DNA of 64,000 nucleotides from Gordonia jinghuaiqii (GCF_014041935.1 NZ_CP059491.1:434001-498000), one strand, 5' to 3'. Counted from the first letter of the stretch, positions 45,751 to 58,649 are shown. Numbers and translations: made by a program. The notes: generated by a model not told the origin, from the letters alone.

Positions 45751-46553
45751 ACCAGGGCTTGTTCGAGATCGAGGTCGCCGGGTCTGCGGCGAGCTCCGAA
45801 GACGTCTTCCCCGAGTGGAGCCAGTACGACCGAATCGGGATCGCCGTCTCCGAGCCGTTTGGGTCCTTGGGCGCGAGTCTGCTCATGCAACTCGCCACGA
45901 CGCTGTTCTACGACGCCAGACCGAGCCGGCGAGACCAAGCACCGCAGTATCCCCAGATCTATCTGTTCCACGTTCGGCGCCTGCACGGCGACCACAGCAA
46001 CTTCGACTTCTGGCCGGAGCGCCACGAGGTCCGGGTCGACAGCGGGTACGACCTACTCGGTGCAATCAACGACCGGGCCATCACGCGTCTGCTATTGCCG
46101 CACAGCGACTCCGCGTCCCTGGACTACATATACGCACATCCCAGCGGGTGGACGGACCGCTACGCCGCCGAGGATCGACTTCGTAGCGTCCTGACCTACT
46201 CGCCGAGCGGCCAGGTCGACGGAGGCGATGTCGTGATACGCAGCGACGACGCCGAACTCGAGAAGATGACGACCTGGACACTCGACGTCGAGGGCACCAA
46301 GGACTACTTCGACGCGCGCTCGGACCAAGAGCTCCTCGACATGGAGATCGGACCGAGCAGCGTGTCAGATCTGCGACGGTGGTCGGACATCGCCTTCGGT
46401 CGAAAGGACGAATGCGGTCGTGACGAGCGGTTGTTGCTGGCTGCGGAGCGGGCGCGCGTCAGTCCGGGATCAACGCGCACGCAGTCATACCAACGGATAA
46501 CCACGGACCAGGCATTGAGGATTATCGGACAGTTCGACCGCTCAGAGCTCTGA
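45729..46553 (+). CDS. Unrecognised 274-residue protein, last gene of the betaine/choline-type operon
   Basis: I do not recognise this family. The ATG at 45729 lies 22 bp inside the end of the ATPase gene, so the two are translationally coupled. There is no signal peptide or membrane helix, so it is cytosolic. Visible blocks are [63 protein letters not shown] (His/Asp/Phe-rich), [21 protein letters not shown] and [25 protein letters not shown]. The strand-rich middle with [11 protein letters not shown] could hold a metal or ligand site. Context suggests processing, sensing or modification of the imported quaternary amine, but this is inference only. Codon use is less GC-biased than in the flanking core genes. 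Confidence 0.85.
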   Translation: MHVANQLNQGLFEIEVAGSAASSEDVFPEWSQYDRIGIAVSEPFGSLGASLLMQLATTLFYDARPSRRDQAPQYPQIYLFHVRRLHGDHSNFDFWPERHEVRVDSGYDLLGAINDRAITRLLLPHSDSASLDYIYAHPSGWTDRYAAEDRLRSVLTYSPSGQVDGGDVVIRSDDAELEKMTTWTLDVEGTKDYFDARSDQELLDMEIGPSSVSDLRRWSDIAFGRKDECGRDERLLLAAERARVSPGSTRTQSYQRITTDQALRIIGQFDRSEL

Positions 46554-46678
46554 CGGCCGAGTTCGCGGTGTCCGGCAATCGCACGAGATGCGAACTGGGT
46601 TTCCTGGCACCACTGGGTTTCATCATGACCGTGGCGCTCTGCCGCACCAAACCTTCCCGCCACGTCAAGGAGAACGTC

Positions 46679-46915
46679 ATGACCGCAACAGATCCGTCAT
46701 GCCGTTACTCCGTCCGGGTGAGCTCCGGCTTCTCGGCGGCACTGTCGCAGATGCCGGTGACGGAGTGGTCGGCCAGAGCCTCAGCGCCAGCCGAGACCGG
46801 GCGCCACGTGCGTGAGGATCGACTCGAGGACGTGGGCGTTGTACTCGACGCCGAGCTGATTCGGCACGGTGAGCAGCAGGGTGTCGGCGGCGGCGATCGC
46901 CTCGTCCTCGCGTAG
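46679..46915 (+). pseudogene. Truncated gene start after the transporter operon
   Basis: A textbook ribosome binding site AAGGAG (46667-46672) stands 6 nt before an ATG at 46679 opening MTATDPSCRYSVRVSSGFSA. From about 46780 the frame runs antisense through the 3' end of the convergent flavin-monooxygenase gene and has no protein character. This looks like the first codons of a fifth operon gene cut off at a recombination junction. The end coordinate is only where the frame stops. Confidence 0.4.
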
Positions 46916-47800
46916 CTGTTCGATGAGCTTGTCGGGCTCGTCGGCATAACTCCGCCCGAACCTCGCGACGGTGTTGTCGATGACCCCCACCTGGTCGGTC
47001 TCGGCCCCGCCGCGCCCGAAGTAGGCCCGGTCCCGATCGTCGACGAGCGCGAAGATGCTGCGGCTCACCGACACCCGTGGCTCGTGGGGGTGTCCTGCGT
47101 CGGCCCAGGCTTTACGGAAACGCTGGATCTGCTCTGCCTGCAGCTGATGGAAGGGCACGCCGGTGTCCTCGGTGAGCAGCGTCGAACTCATCAGGTTCAT
47201 GCCCTGCTGGGCGGTCCACTCGGCGGTCGCGCGGGAGCCTGCGCCCCACCAGATGCGGTTCCGCAGGCCGGGTGATTGTGGTTCGACGGGGAGCAGCCCG
47301 GGAGGGTTCGGGAACATCGGACGGGGGTTTGGCCGCGCGAACCCGCCACCCTCGATGACGCGGAGGAACACCTCGGTGTGCTGCCGGGCCATGTCGGCGT
47401 CGGTGGAATCCTCCGGCGGGACGTAGCCGAAGTACTTGTAGCCCTCGATGACCTGCTCGGGCGACCCTCGACTGATACCGAGCTGGAGCCTGCCCTCGGA
47501 GATGAGGTCCGCGGCACCGGCGTCCTCGGCCATGTACAGGGGGTTCTCGTAGCGCATGTCGATCACGCCGGTGCCGATCTCGATGGTGCTGGTCCTGGCG
47601 CCGATGGCGGCCAGCAGTGGGAACGGAGAGGAGAGCTGTCGCGCGAAGTGGTGCACGCGGAAGTAGGCGCCGTCGACGCCGAGTTCCTCAGCCGCCACCG
47701 CCAGGTCGATCGACTGGAGCAGCGTGTCGGAGGCCGAGCGGACCTGCGAACCATGCGCGTCCGACCAGTGGCCGAACGACAGGAAACCGATCTTCTTCAT
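46781..47800 (-). CDS. Luciferase-like (LLM class) flavin-dependent monooxygenase
   Basis: 339 residues with the TIM-barrel pattern of bacterial luciferase relatives. MKKIGFLSFGHWSDA opens the barrel, followed by DLAVAAEELGVDGAYFRVHHFA and PFPLLAAIGARTSTIEIGTGVIDMRYENPLYMAEDAG. ADLISEGRLQLGISRGSPEQVIEGYKYFG is characteristic of the class. It may use FMNH2 or F420; the IGTGVI and GRLQLGISRGSPEQ elements suit FMN-type alkanal-like enzymes. Start: ATG at 47800. A second LLM gene lies just upstream on the same strand but the two share little sequence. Confidence 0.88.
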   Translation of the reverse strand: MKKIGFLSFGHWSDAHGSQVRSASDTLLQSIDLAVAAEELGVDGAYFRVHHFARQLSSPFPLLAAIGARTSTIEIGTGVIDMRYENPLYMAEDAGAADLISEGRLQLGISRGSPEQVIEGYKYFGYVPPEDSTDADMARQHTEVFLRVIEGGGFARPNPRPMFPNPPGLLPVEPQSPGLRNRIWWGAGSRATAEWTAQQGMNLMSSTLLTEDTGVPFHQLQAEQIQRFRKAWADAGHPHEPRVSVSRSIFALVDDRDRAYFGRGGAETDQVGVIDNTVARFGRSYADEPDKLIEQLREDEAIAAADTLLLTVPNQLGVEYNAHVLESILTHVAPGLGWR

Positions 47801-47855
47801 GATCCGTAAATGAAACCACGGTCCGTTTTGTTCCCGTGCGGCACCACGGGCCCGC

Positions 47856-48725
47856 TCACGGCGACGATCCCGAGTTCAGTCCGCGACTGGCGATCTGTTC
47901 GAGCACGTCGGGCGGAGAACGATAGGGCTCGGTCTCACGAGGCCAGTGCACGACGACGTCGGTGAACCCGAGTTCTGCTGCGCGGCCGACCATGTCGTCG
48001 AACACCGCGACGCTCTCCAGTGGTTTGCGAGGTGCCGTGTCGAGGTTCAGGTAACGGTCGACGGTTCTCCCGTCGTGCCGAGTCAGCTCGTCGTCGAGTA
48101 CGTCGCGCAGATGGGCGAGGCCGGCGAACCACTCGTCGAGGGAGTCGACCCGCGGGCCCGTCGTCACCCAGCCGTCCCCGTGTCGCGCGGCGAACCGGAC
48201 CGTGCGTGGCCCGTTGCCGGCCAGGATCAGCGGCACGCGATCGCGGACCGATCCACCGACCAGGCGCATGTCGCGCGCCGTGTAGTACTCGCCGTCGGCG
48301 TCGACGTGGTCATCGCGCAGTGTGCGGGCGAGGAGATCGGTGAATTCCTGGAGGCGGTCGACCTTGCGGCGCGCGCTCAGCTCGGACTCACCGAGGATGG
48401 CGTCGTCCGGGGCGCCACCGGCCCCGAGGCCCAGCAGGAACCGCCCGTCGGAGATGTCGACGAGGGTCTGGACCTCGCGCGAGAAGGGGACCGGATGACG
48501 GAAGTTCGGCGACGCCACGTAAGTACCGAGACCGATTCGGCTGGTCGCCTCCGCCGCGGCCGAGAGGATGGGCACGCACGAGAACCACTGCGAATCGGGC
48601 AGACCACCCCAGACCAGGTGATCGTAGGTCCACGCGTGGTCGAAGCCCATCTCCTCGGCTCGCACCCAGAGCGGACGTGCCGATTTCCAGGGCTGATCGG
48701 GCAGGATGCAGATGCCGTGGCGCAC
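47856..48725 (-). CDS. LLM-class (probably F420-dependent) oxidoreductase
   Basis: 289 residues from a GTG at 48725. Seen: MGFDHAWTYDHLVWGGLPDS (the His/Trp region near the cofactor), SRIGLGTYVASPNFRHPVPFSREVQTLVDISDGRFLLGLGAGG (the class signature, about 62-104) and PLILAGNGPRTVRFAARHGDGWVTTG (about 160-185). These features are typical of F420-dependent members common in Mycobacteriales. The substrate is unknown. It is separated from leuA by a strong terminator-like hairpin and 128 bp. Confidence 0.87.
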   Translation of the reverse strand: MRHGICILPDQPWKSARPLWVRAEEMGFDHAWTYDHLVWGGLPDSQWFSCVPILSAAAEATSRIGLGTYVASPNFRHPVPFSREVQTLVDISDGRFLLGLGAGGAPDDAILGESELSARRKVDRLQEFTDLLARTLRDDHVDADGEYYTARDMRLVGGSVRDRVPLILAGNGPRTVRFAARHGDGWVTTGPRVDSLDEWFAGLAHLRDVLDDELTRHDGRTVDRYLNLDTAPRKPLESVAVFDDMVGRAAELGFTDVVVHWPRETEPYRSPPDVLEQIASRGLNSGSSP

Positions 48726-48782
48726 ACGTGAACTCTACTGGGGGTGCCGGCGGACTGCCGGTGCTCTCGACGACGACAGGAC

Positions 48783-48811
48783 GGGCCGGGTCCCGTCGCG
48801 GGACCCGGCCC
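48783..48811 (-). terminator. leuA terminator hairpin
   Basis: A 13-bp perfect stem GGGCCGGGTCCCG (48783-48795) with 48799-48811 and a 3-nt TCG loop lies 42 bp beyond the leuA stop on the minus strand. There is no T-run, as is usual in this genome. Confidence 0.75.
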
Positions 48812-48852
48812 ATCCCGGACACGGCGTCGAAGGTGGTGTGCGTCGCGGTGGC

Positions 48853-50928
<2,076 letters not shown>

Positions 50929-51099
50929 TCAAGAGGGTGGGCCGAGTGTCTCGTCGTCGAAGATCTCCCGGGCCCGCTCGATCTCGGGTAGGTATGTCGA
51001 CGCCCACTCCAGGAGTCCGTCGCTCGTCGGCTGACGTGTTGGGACGCAACATCTCTCGACGGTCTCCGCCGCGCGTGTCCGCGGCGGAGATGGTCGGCG

Positions 51100-51675
51100 T
51101 CACGAGTCGTGGGTGAACGCCGGGTGTCCCCAGCGGTCGGCGAAGGCGACCTCGTCGAGGTCCAGGCGGGTGCGCGGTTTCTCGTCGCGGGCGCGGATCT
51201 CCTCGGGCACCGACGCGATGTCGGCGGCGAGCACTCCGATCCCCAGCAGGACGAGGGGGCGTTTGTCGGCCGGGATGTCGAACAGCGCGGTGGCGGCTGC
51301 GGCGTCGAATCCGGCCATCGGATGTCCGTTGAAGCCGAGCGCTTCTGCCTGGAGGATCATCTGCGCCACGGCCAGCCCGCAGTCGACGGCGCCGTAGGTG
51401 TGGGCCTTCTCGTCGTCGGGATCATTGGTGGTGCACACCAGGATCAATGCCGCCGCGCGTGGCGCCCAGCCCGCATTGCCGCGGGTGAGGATGCTCGTGA
51501 GCGCGGTGAAGGTCGCGTCGTCGCGCAGTCCGACGATGAACCGCACCGGCTGCACGCGTCCCCAGGTGGGTGCCCACCGACCGGCGTCGACGATGGTGGT
51601 GACGTCGTCGACGGACACCGAAGCCGCCGCATCGTAGCCACGAGCACTCCAGCGGGTCGAGATCAGTTCATGCAC
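51100..51675 (-). CDS. Nitroreductase-family FMN oxidoreductase
   Basis: 191 residues. Typical nitroreductase features: ISTRWSARGYD (N-terminal FMN-binding RRSxRxF-like), VDDVTTIVDAGRWAPTWGRVQPVRFIV (about 22-48), YGAVDCGLAVAQMILQAEALGFNGHPMAGFD (about 93-123) and VLLGIGVLA. It should bind FMN and reduce a quinone, nitro-aromatic or similar compound using NAD(P)H. Start: ATG at 51675, 28 bp after the end of the MFS transporter gene on the same strand, so possibly co-transcribed. The frame stays open for another 57 codons past its TGA. Confidence 0.87.
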   Translation of the reverse strand: MHELISTRWSARGYDAAASVSVDDVTTIVDAGRWAPTWGRVQPVRFIVGLRDDATFTALTSILTRGNAGWAPRAAALILVCTTNDPDDEKAHTYGAVDCGLAVAQMILQAEALGFNGHPMAGFDAAAATALFDIPADKRPLVLLGIGVLAADIASVPEEIRARDEKPRTRLDLDEVAFADRWGHPAFTHDS

Positions 51676-51703
51676 CCGGCCGAGGGTAGCCGCGCGAGGT
51701 TCG

Positions 51704-53284
51704 TCATGACTCGGCGCGCGCGGCGGCGGCCTCCTCGGCGTCGGGGAGCTTCACCTCTGCCCGTGCGGCTTCGGGATCGGCCGGCTCGTCTCGCATCACG
51801 ATGAGCAGGACCACCCCGAGGACGACGAGGGCGATGCCGCTCACGAGCGAGGCCGCGTGCATGCCGTCGACGAAAGCCTGTTTGGCGGCGGTGGCCAGGC
51901 CCTCGCCCGCCGCGCCCATGTCTGTCGCGCGATGCAGCGTCTCGCCGAGGGTGTCGCCGAACACCCAGCCGTCGTTGCCGTCCCGGAACATCAGGGTCGC
52001 CAGCGAACCGAGGAGTGCGAGACCCATCGCCGTGCCGAGCTCGAAGCACGTCTCGGAGATCCCCGACGCGGCTCCCGAACGCTCGGGCGGGACCGAACCG
52101 ACCACCACGACGGACACGAGACTGAACTGGATGCCGTAACCGACGCCGGCGATCGTCGTGCACAGCACGTAGACCCACACCGGGGATCCGGTGCCGAGCG
52201 CGAGGAGCCCGAGGTTGCCCGCGGCGGCCAGCGCGATCGATCCGACGAAAGCCAAACGGGTACCCACCAGCGCCGCGACCTTCGTGGCACCGATGGAGAA
52301 CACCGCGACCGCGACGGCCATGGGGAGTCCGGCGATGGCGGCGGCGAGGACGTCGTGGTCCATCACCGACTGCAGGTAGACGCCGGTCAGGTACGACATC
52401 CCGGCGAGGGCCATCATGCCGATCAGCGCCACCGCGACCGATCCGCTGAACTGGGCGTTGGTGAACAGCTTGAGATCGAGCAGGGGAGCGGCGACGCGTC
52501 GCTGGTGGAGCAGGAACGCCACCAGCAGTGCAGCGCCGACCACACCGAGCGCCACGACGCCCACACTCGCGCCGTCGCTGGCCAGTGTCTTGATCGAATA
52601 GACCAGCGGGAGAATGCCGCCCATCGACAGCACGACTCCGACCACATCGAACGGGTCGGTCGTGGCAGCCCGGTACTCCGGGATCAGTCGAGGACCGAAG
52701 ACGAAGAGCATCACCAGGACCGGCACGTTGATCAGGAACACCACGCCCCACCAGAAGTGGTGCAGCAGCAGACCTCCGATGACCGGACCGACCGCGCTGC
52801 CGCCGGCGAACGCCGCGGTCCACACGCCGATCGCGCGACCGCGGTCGCGGGCGTCGGGGAACATGTTGGCGATCAGCGACAGGCTCGAGGGCAGCAGGGT
52901 CGCGCCGCCGATGCCCATGAGGGCGCGCGCGGCGATCAGGACGCCCGCGGTCGGTGCGAACGCGGCCAGCACCGACGCGAAACCGAAGAGCGCCGCCCCG
53001 GCGAGCAGAATGCGCCGACGACCGACGCGGTCGCCGACATTGCCCATCGTGATGAGGAGTCCGGCGATCAGGAAGCCGTAGATGTCGAGGATCCAGAGCT
53101 GCTGGGCAGCCGACGGGGCAAGGGCGTCGGTGATGGACGGGATGGCCAGATAGAGCACCGAGACATCCATCGACACCAGGAACACCGGCAAGGTGAGCAC
53201 CGTGAGTCCGAGCCATGCACGTCGGTCGGCGCCACCCGGGGAGTTCCGGGGTTGCCGATGCGGCGAGCCGAGCTGGGTTGACAT
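51704..53284 (-). CDS. MFS multidrug exporter, DHA2 (14-helix) type
   Basis: 526 residues with 14 predicted helices. Motif A is GNVGDRVGRRRILLAG (about residues 81-96). Motif C-like GVWTAAFAGGSAVGPVIGGLLLH (about 151-173) marks drug:H+ antiporters. TLPVFLVSMDVSVLYLAIPSI opens helix 1 with the DHA2-typical Asp. The C-terminal tail is acidic and Ala-rich. The ATG at 53284 is divergent from a TetR gene 172 bp away, with two GTAC-N3-GTAC sites between them, so induction by an exported compound through that TetR protein is expected. Confidence 0.93.
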   Translation of the reverse strand: MSTQLGSPHRQPRNSPGGADRRAWLGLTVLTLPVFLVSMDVSVLYLAIPSITDALAPSAAQQLWILDIYGFLIAGLLITMGNVGDRVGRRRILLAGAALFGFASVLAAFAPTAGVLIAARALMGIGGATLLPSSLSLIANMFPDARDRGRAIGVWTAAFAGGSAVGPVIGGLLLHHFWWGVVFLINVPVLVMLFVFGPRLIPEYRAATTDPFDVVGVVLSMGGILPLVYSIKTLASDGASVGVVALGVVGAALLVAFLLHQRRVAAPLLDLKLFTNAQFSGSVAVALIGMMALAGMSYLTGVYLQSVMDHDVLAAAIAGLPMAVAVAVFSIGATKVAALVGTRLAFVGSIALAAAGNLGLLALGTGSPVWVYVLCTTIAGVGYGIQFSLVSVVVVGSVPPERSGAASGISETCFELGTAMGLALLGSLATLMFRDGNDGWVFGDTLGETLHRATDMGAAGEGLATAAKQAFVDGMHAASLVSGIALVVLGVVLLIVMRDEPADPEAARAEVKLPDAEEAAAARAES

Positions 53285-53371
53285 GGTGTTCTCCTGGGAT
53301 TCGACACTTGGCGGCGCTACACGGACTCGCAACCGTGTGCGGCGACGGGATACCGGCGCGAGCGACCGCGC

Positions 53372-53415
53372 GTACGGCGTACGCGGACCAGCCTACGGGT
53401 GTGAGTACGCTGTAC
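53372..53415. promoter_or_regulatory. Two GTAC-N3-GTAC operator candidates
   Basis: GTACggcGTAC at 53372-53382 and GTACgctGTAC at 53405-53415 are 33 bp apart centre to centre, about three helical turns. They lie in the divergent region between the MFS exporter (53284) and the TetR gene (53457). Both are flanked by further similarity (CGTACG/GAGTACGC and a trailing GC). Confidence 0.55.
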
Positions 53416-53456
53416 GCAATCGATTTATTCCCGCTCTGTTCAGGAGGAACCTCCAC

Positions 53457-54137
53457 GTGACGTCCGACACCTCAAAGCTGTCGCCGGCGAGCATCGTCGA
53501 CGCGGCGATCGTCGTCGCCGACACGGACGGGATCGGCGCGCTGTCGATGCGCCGGGTCGCCGAGGAACTCGGGGTGGGGGCCATGTCGCTCTACCGGCAT
53601 GTCGCGGACAAGGATGCGCTCCTGCAAGCGATGTCGACCGAGGTCGGGCGCCGTTTTCCCTACCCCGTCGACTCCGCCGCCGACTGGCGTGAGCGGGTGC
53701 GGATCGCCGTCGACGTCGACTGGGAGCTGTATCGCCAGCACCCGTGGGTGGTGCTGGCCTACTCGTCGCCGAGGCACAGCTACGGCGAGGAATCGCTGGA
53801 ATGTCTCGACTGGCTCGCCGCCGGGTTCCTGGAACTCGGCGTGGGTATCGAACGCGCCACCGACATGGCCCTGACCGTCTGGAGCTTCGTACACGGTGTG
53901 GCGCTGGTGATGGTCAGCGACGAGCTGCTCCACGACGACGCACTCGAACCATCGGCGGGATTGGCCGACGTGATCTCCGGCGAGTCCGAGATCGAGGTCC
54001 CGCCGCACCTCGCTCGTCTCGCCGGACGTCCCGATGCGGCACGACTGCTGAACCCACGGGCCCGGCTCGACGCGGGCGTCGGGTATCTGTGCGAAGGTTT
54101 CGCGGCCTCGGCGACCGACGGGGCGGCGGCGAGCTGA
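53457..54137 (+). CDS. TetR-family repressor of the adjacent MFS exporter
   Basis: 226 residues from a GTG at 53457 with AGGAGG at about 53442-53447. The helix-turn-helix SIVDAAIVVADTDGIGALSMRRVAEELGVGAMSLYRHVADKDALLQAM spans about residues 11-58. The C-terminal domain (from about 75) resembles the TetR_C class found next to drug exporters, with VVLAYSSPRHSYGEESLECLDWL and MALTVWSFVHGVALV. Gene pairing and the two palindromic sites upstream indicate repression of both divergent genes, relieved by a ligand. Confidence 0.9.
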   Translation: MTSDTSKLSPASIVDAAIVVADTDGIGALSMRRVAEELGVGAMSLYRHVADKDALLQAMSTEVGRRFPYPVDSAADWRERVRIAVDVDWELYRQHPWVVLAYSSPRHSYGEESLECLDWLAAGFLELGVGIERATDMALTVWSFVHGVALVMVSDELLHDDALEPSAGLADVISGESEIEVPPHLARLAGRPDAARLLNPRARLDAGVGYLCEGFAASATDGAAAS

Positions 54138-54152
54138 GGCGGGCGACCGCCC

Positions 54153-55499
54153 TCAGATGGCGTGCGGGAACACCGTCAGCATGTGCGCCCCGAACCAGGA
54201 GCTGCCCACGACGATCGGCACGACGAGGAGAGCGGCGACCGCCGGCCGCATCCGGGCCAGCGCCATCGCAAGCGGGATCAACAGCACGAATGCGGGCAGC
54301 AGGAGGCGTGGCCTGCTCATCATCAAGCCGCTGGACAGCACGATCTGTGCGACCAGTAACGCACCGTAGAGAAGTACCGGCCACGGCAATCGTGACCACG
54401 CCGCGACGCCGAGCATCACCAGCGTGCTCAGGACGATCCACGACGTCGCCACCGGCGCGATCTCCGCGGAGTGCGCCAGCATCTCGTTGACGAAGGCGAA
54501 AGCGGCGGCGCCCCAATCGAATCCGGTGTCCCATCCCTCGGTCTGGATGCGGAACCAGCCCGTCGGCGACCCGGTGTGTGCCCACACGACCCCGAGATAG
54601 GTGAGGTAGCCCAGCGGGCTGATGGCGATCGCCACGCCCGCCCGGACGCGCGCGGCGGTCGCGGCGTCGGACTTCCGGGTGTTCCAGAGAAACAAGGCCG
54701 CCGCGACGACGACGACGCCGATGACGACGGCGGCGGTGGGGCGACAGAGCCCACACACCGCGGCCATCGTGCCGGCGAGAAGCCAGCGCCTTTCGAGGAT
54801 GCCGACCAGGGCCCACGTCGCGAGTGCGCAGAACAGTGCCTCCGTGTAGGCCATGTTCAGCACGATCGACATCGGGGTGGCGGCGAACAGGACGACGAGG
54901 AACAAACCGGTGGCCCGTTCGGGTGCCGGACCGATCGGCGAGCGCCGCGCCATCAGCCGTGCACACACCATGCCCAGGCGGGCGGCGCCGACCGCGGCCA
55001 CACAGCCCAGGACGACGTTGATCGAGATGGCGGCGCCGAAGGGGGTCACGCCGGGGACCTTCGCGATCGCGCCGACCAGGTAGGGGTAGCCGGGGAAAAA
55101 GGCGTAGGCGGTGTCGAGGGTGTGCAGGCCGCGGGCGTCGGTCAGGGTGAACGGCACGGCGTCGTAGCCGTAGGTGGCGATCGCGAGCATCCACTGCCCG
55201 TCCCAGACGGTCAGCGAGTTCCCGAGAGTGGTGTCGCGCAGATCGGCGAACCGGGCGAGCGTCAGGATCCCGATGGCCCGAACCACGAGGAACACGAGCA
55301 GCGCATCGACGCACCAGCGGTGGCGGCGGAGAAACCGCTGCACCGGTGTCGTCAGACCGGACAGCGGGCGCGGCGTCGAAACCCGTGATCCCGCCCCGAC
55401 GGCTGCGCGGCTCGTCCGTCCGGACCCGGCGCCTTCCGGTCGGGTCGGCTCATCGTCAGGACGACGGCCCGAGTCGCCGACGTCGGTAGGGATGGCCAC
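54153..55499 (-). CDS. GT-C superfamily membrane glycosyltransferase (mannosyltransferase-like)
   Basis: 448 residues from a GTG at 55499. After a polar cytosolic N-terminus of about 65 residues come about ten membrane helices. The first extracytoplasmic loop holds LTVWDGQWMLAIATYGYD (about residues 99-116), with the Asp-Gly-x-Trp pattern of PIG-V/Mpt-like mannosyltransferases. AFFPGYPYLVGAIAKV and LNMAYTEALFCALATWALVGI follow in the order seen in that group. It probably transfers a sugar from polyprenyl phosphate to a wall lipid or lipoglycan. It is convergent with the TetR gene and divergent from lysC. Confidence 0.8.
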   Translation of the reverse strand: MAIPTDVGDSGRRPDDEPTRPEGAGSGRTSRAAVGAGSRVSTPRPLSGLTTPVQRFLRRHRWCVDALLVFLVVRAIGILTLARFADLRDTTLGNSLTVWDGQWMLAIATYGYDAVPFTLTDARGLHTLDTAYAFFPGYPYLVGAIAKVPGVTPFGAAISINVVLGCVAAVGAARLGMVCARLMARRSPIGPAPERATGLFLVVLFAATPMSIVLNMAYTEALFCALATWALVGILERRWLLAGTMAAVCGLCRPTAAVVIGVVVVAAALFLWNTRKSDAATAARVRAGVAIAISPLGYLTYLGVVWAHTGSPTGWFRIQTEGWDTGFDWGAAAFAFVNEMLAHSAEIAPVATSWIVLSTLVMLGVAAWSRLPWPVLLYGALLVAQIVLSSGLMMSRPRLLLPAFVLLIPLAMALARMRPAVAALLVVPIVVGSSWFGAHMLTVFPHAI

Positions 55500-55665
55500 G
55501 TCAGCGATCCTAGGGCCAGATCGGATCGTCCGAGCCGAGCGGACCCCGCCGTCCCCGGGTCGCGCAGTGACCAGGTCGGAGTCCGCACGGACCCCCCGGT
55601 AAGGTTGTCCCGGCAAGCTGACGTCTATCGACCGGCACGCTGGCCGGCGGGAGGTATTACTCGAC

Positions 55666-57959
<2,294 letters not shown>

Positions 57960-57970
57960 GTTCGTGAGTG

Positions 57971-58008
57971 CGGTGGTCGCTGTCGTCTCCGCCAGGCGGC
58001 GACCACCG
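57971..58008 (+). terminator. Terminator of the lysC-asd operon
   Basis: The arms CGGTGGTCGC (57971-57980) and GCGACCACCG (57999-58008) pair perfectly around an 18-nt loop, 12 bp past the asd stop. Confidence 0.65.
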
Positions 58009-58112
58009 ACTCGGTCTCACCGCCCCGACATGGTCGCCAGGAACTCGGCGCGGTCGGTGCCGTCGAGCCGCCACCGAGTCTCCGTGGTCAGCAGCACAGC
58101 GCGGAGGTGAGG

Positions 58113-58649
58113 ATGAACATGCGATCACCGGTGGTCGTCATGGGGGTCTCGGGATCCGGGAAGTCAACCGTGGGCGCGGCATTGGCCCAGCGGTTGCGCG
58201 TGCCGTTCGCCGACGCCGACGATTTCCACTCGGCGGCGAACATCGCCAAGATGTCGGCCGGTCAGCCGCTCGACGACGCCGACCGCCGGCCCTGGCTCGA
58301 AGCCATCGGCACCTGGCTCGCCGAGCACGGCGACGGTGGGGTGATGAGCTGCTCCGCGCTCAAGCGGGAGTACCGTGACCGTCTTCGCGGGCACGCGCCG
58401 TCGGTGGTGTTCGCCCATCTCGACGGCTCGGTCGAGGTCATCGCGCGGCGCCAGGCGTCCAGGCCGGGCCACTTCATGCCCCCGGCGCTGCTCACCTCGC
58501 AGTTCGAGACACTCCAACCCCTGGCCGCCGACGAGCGTGGCCTGACCGTCGACGTGGACCAGAGCGTGGACGCCGTCGTCGACGATCTGGCCGTCGGGCT
58601 GGCCGACGTTCTGCCCGACGATCTTCCGCCCGAAGAGGGAAACCGATGA
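58113..58649 (+). CDS. gntK: Gluconokinase
   Basis: Phosphorylates D-gluconate to 6-phosphogluconate. The 178 residues include Walker A VVMGVSGSGKSTVGAAL, DADDFHSAANIAKMSAGQPLDDADRRPWL (the substrate region that defines GntK), SCSALKREYRDRLR and a lid with ASRPGHFMPPALLTSQFETLQ. GGAGG at 58103-58107 sits 5 nt before the ATG at 58113; an ATG at 58119 is also possible. A very short coding frame starts within its stop codon (ATGA) and ends after 21 codons, perhaps the stub of a lost permease gene. Confidence 0.93.
   Translation: MNMRSPVVVMGVSGSGKSTVGAALAQRLRVPFADADDFHSAANIAKMSAGQPLDDADRRPWLEAIGTWLAEHGDGGVMSCSALKREYRDRLRGHAPSVVFAHLDGSVEVIARRQASRPGHFMPPALLTSQFETLQPLAADERGLTVDVDQSVDAVVDDLAVGLADVLPDDLPPEEGNR

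Noticed and set aside
40376..46780. Prophage or integrative element
   Set aside because: No integrase, transposase, inverted terminal repeats or tRNA-overlapping direct repeats were seen at either side.
51663..53456. 597-residue minus-strand frame over the MFS gene
   Set aside because: It is an Arg/Gly-rich shadow of the transporter in another frame, with no hydrophobic pattern.
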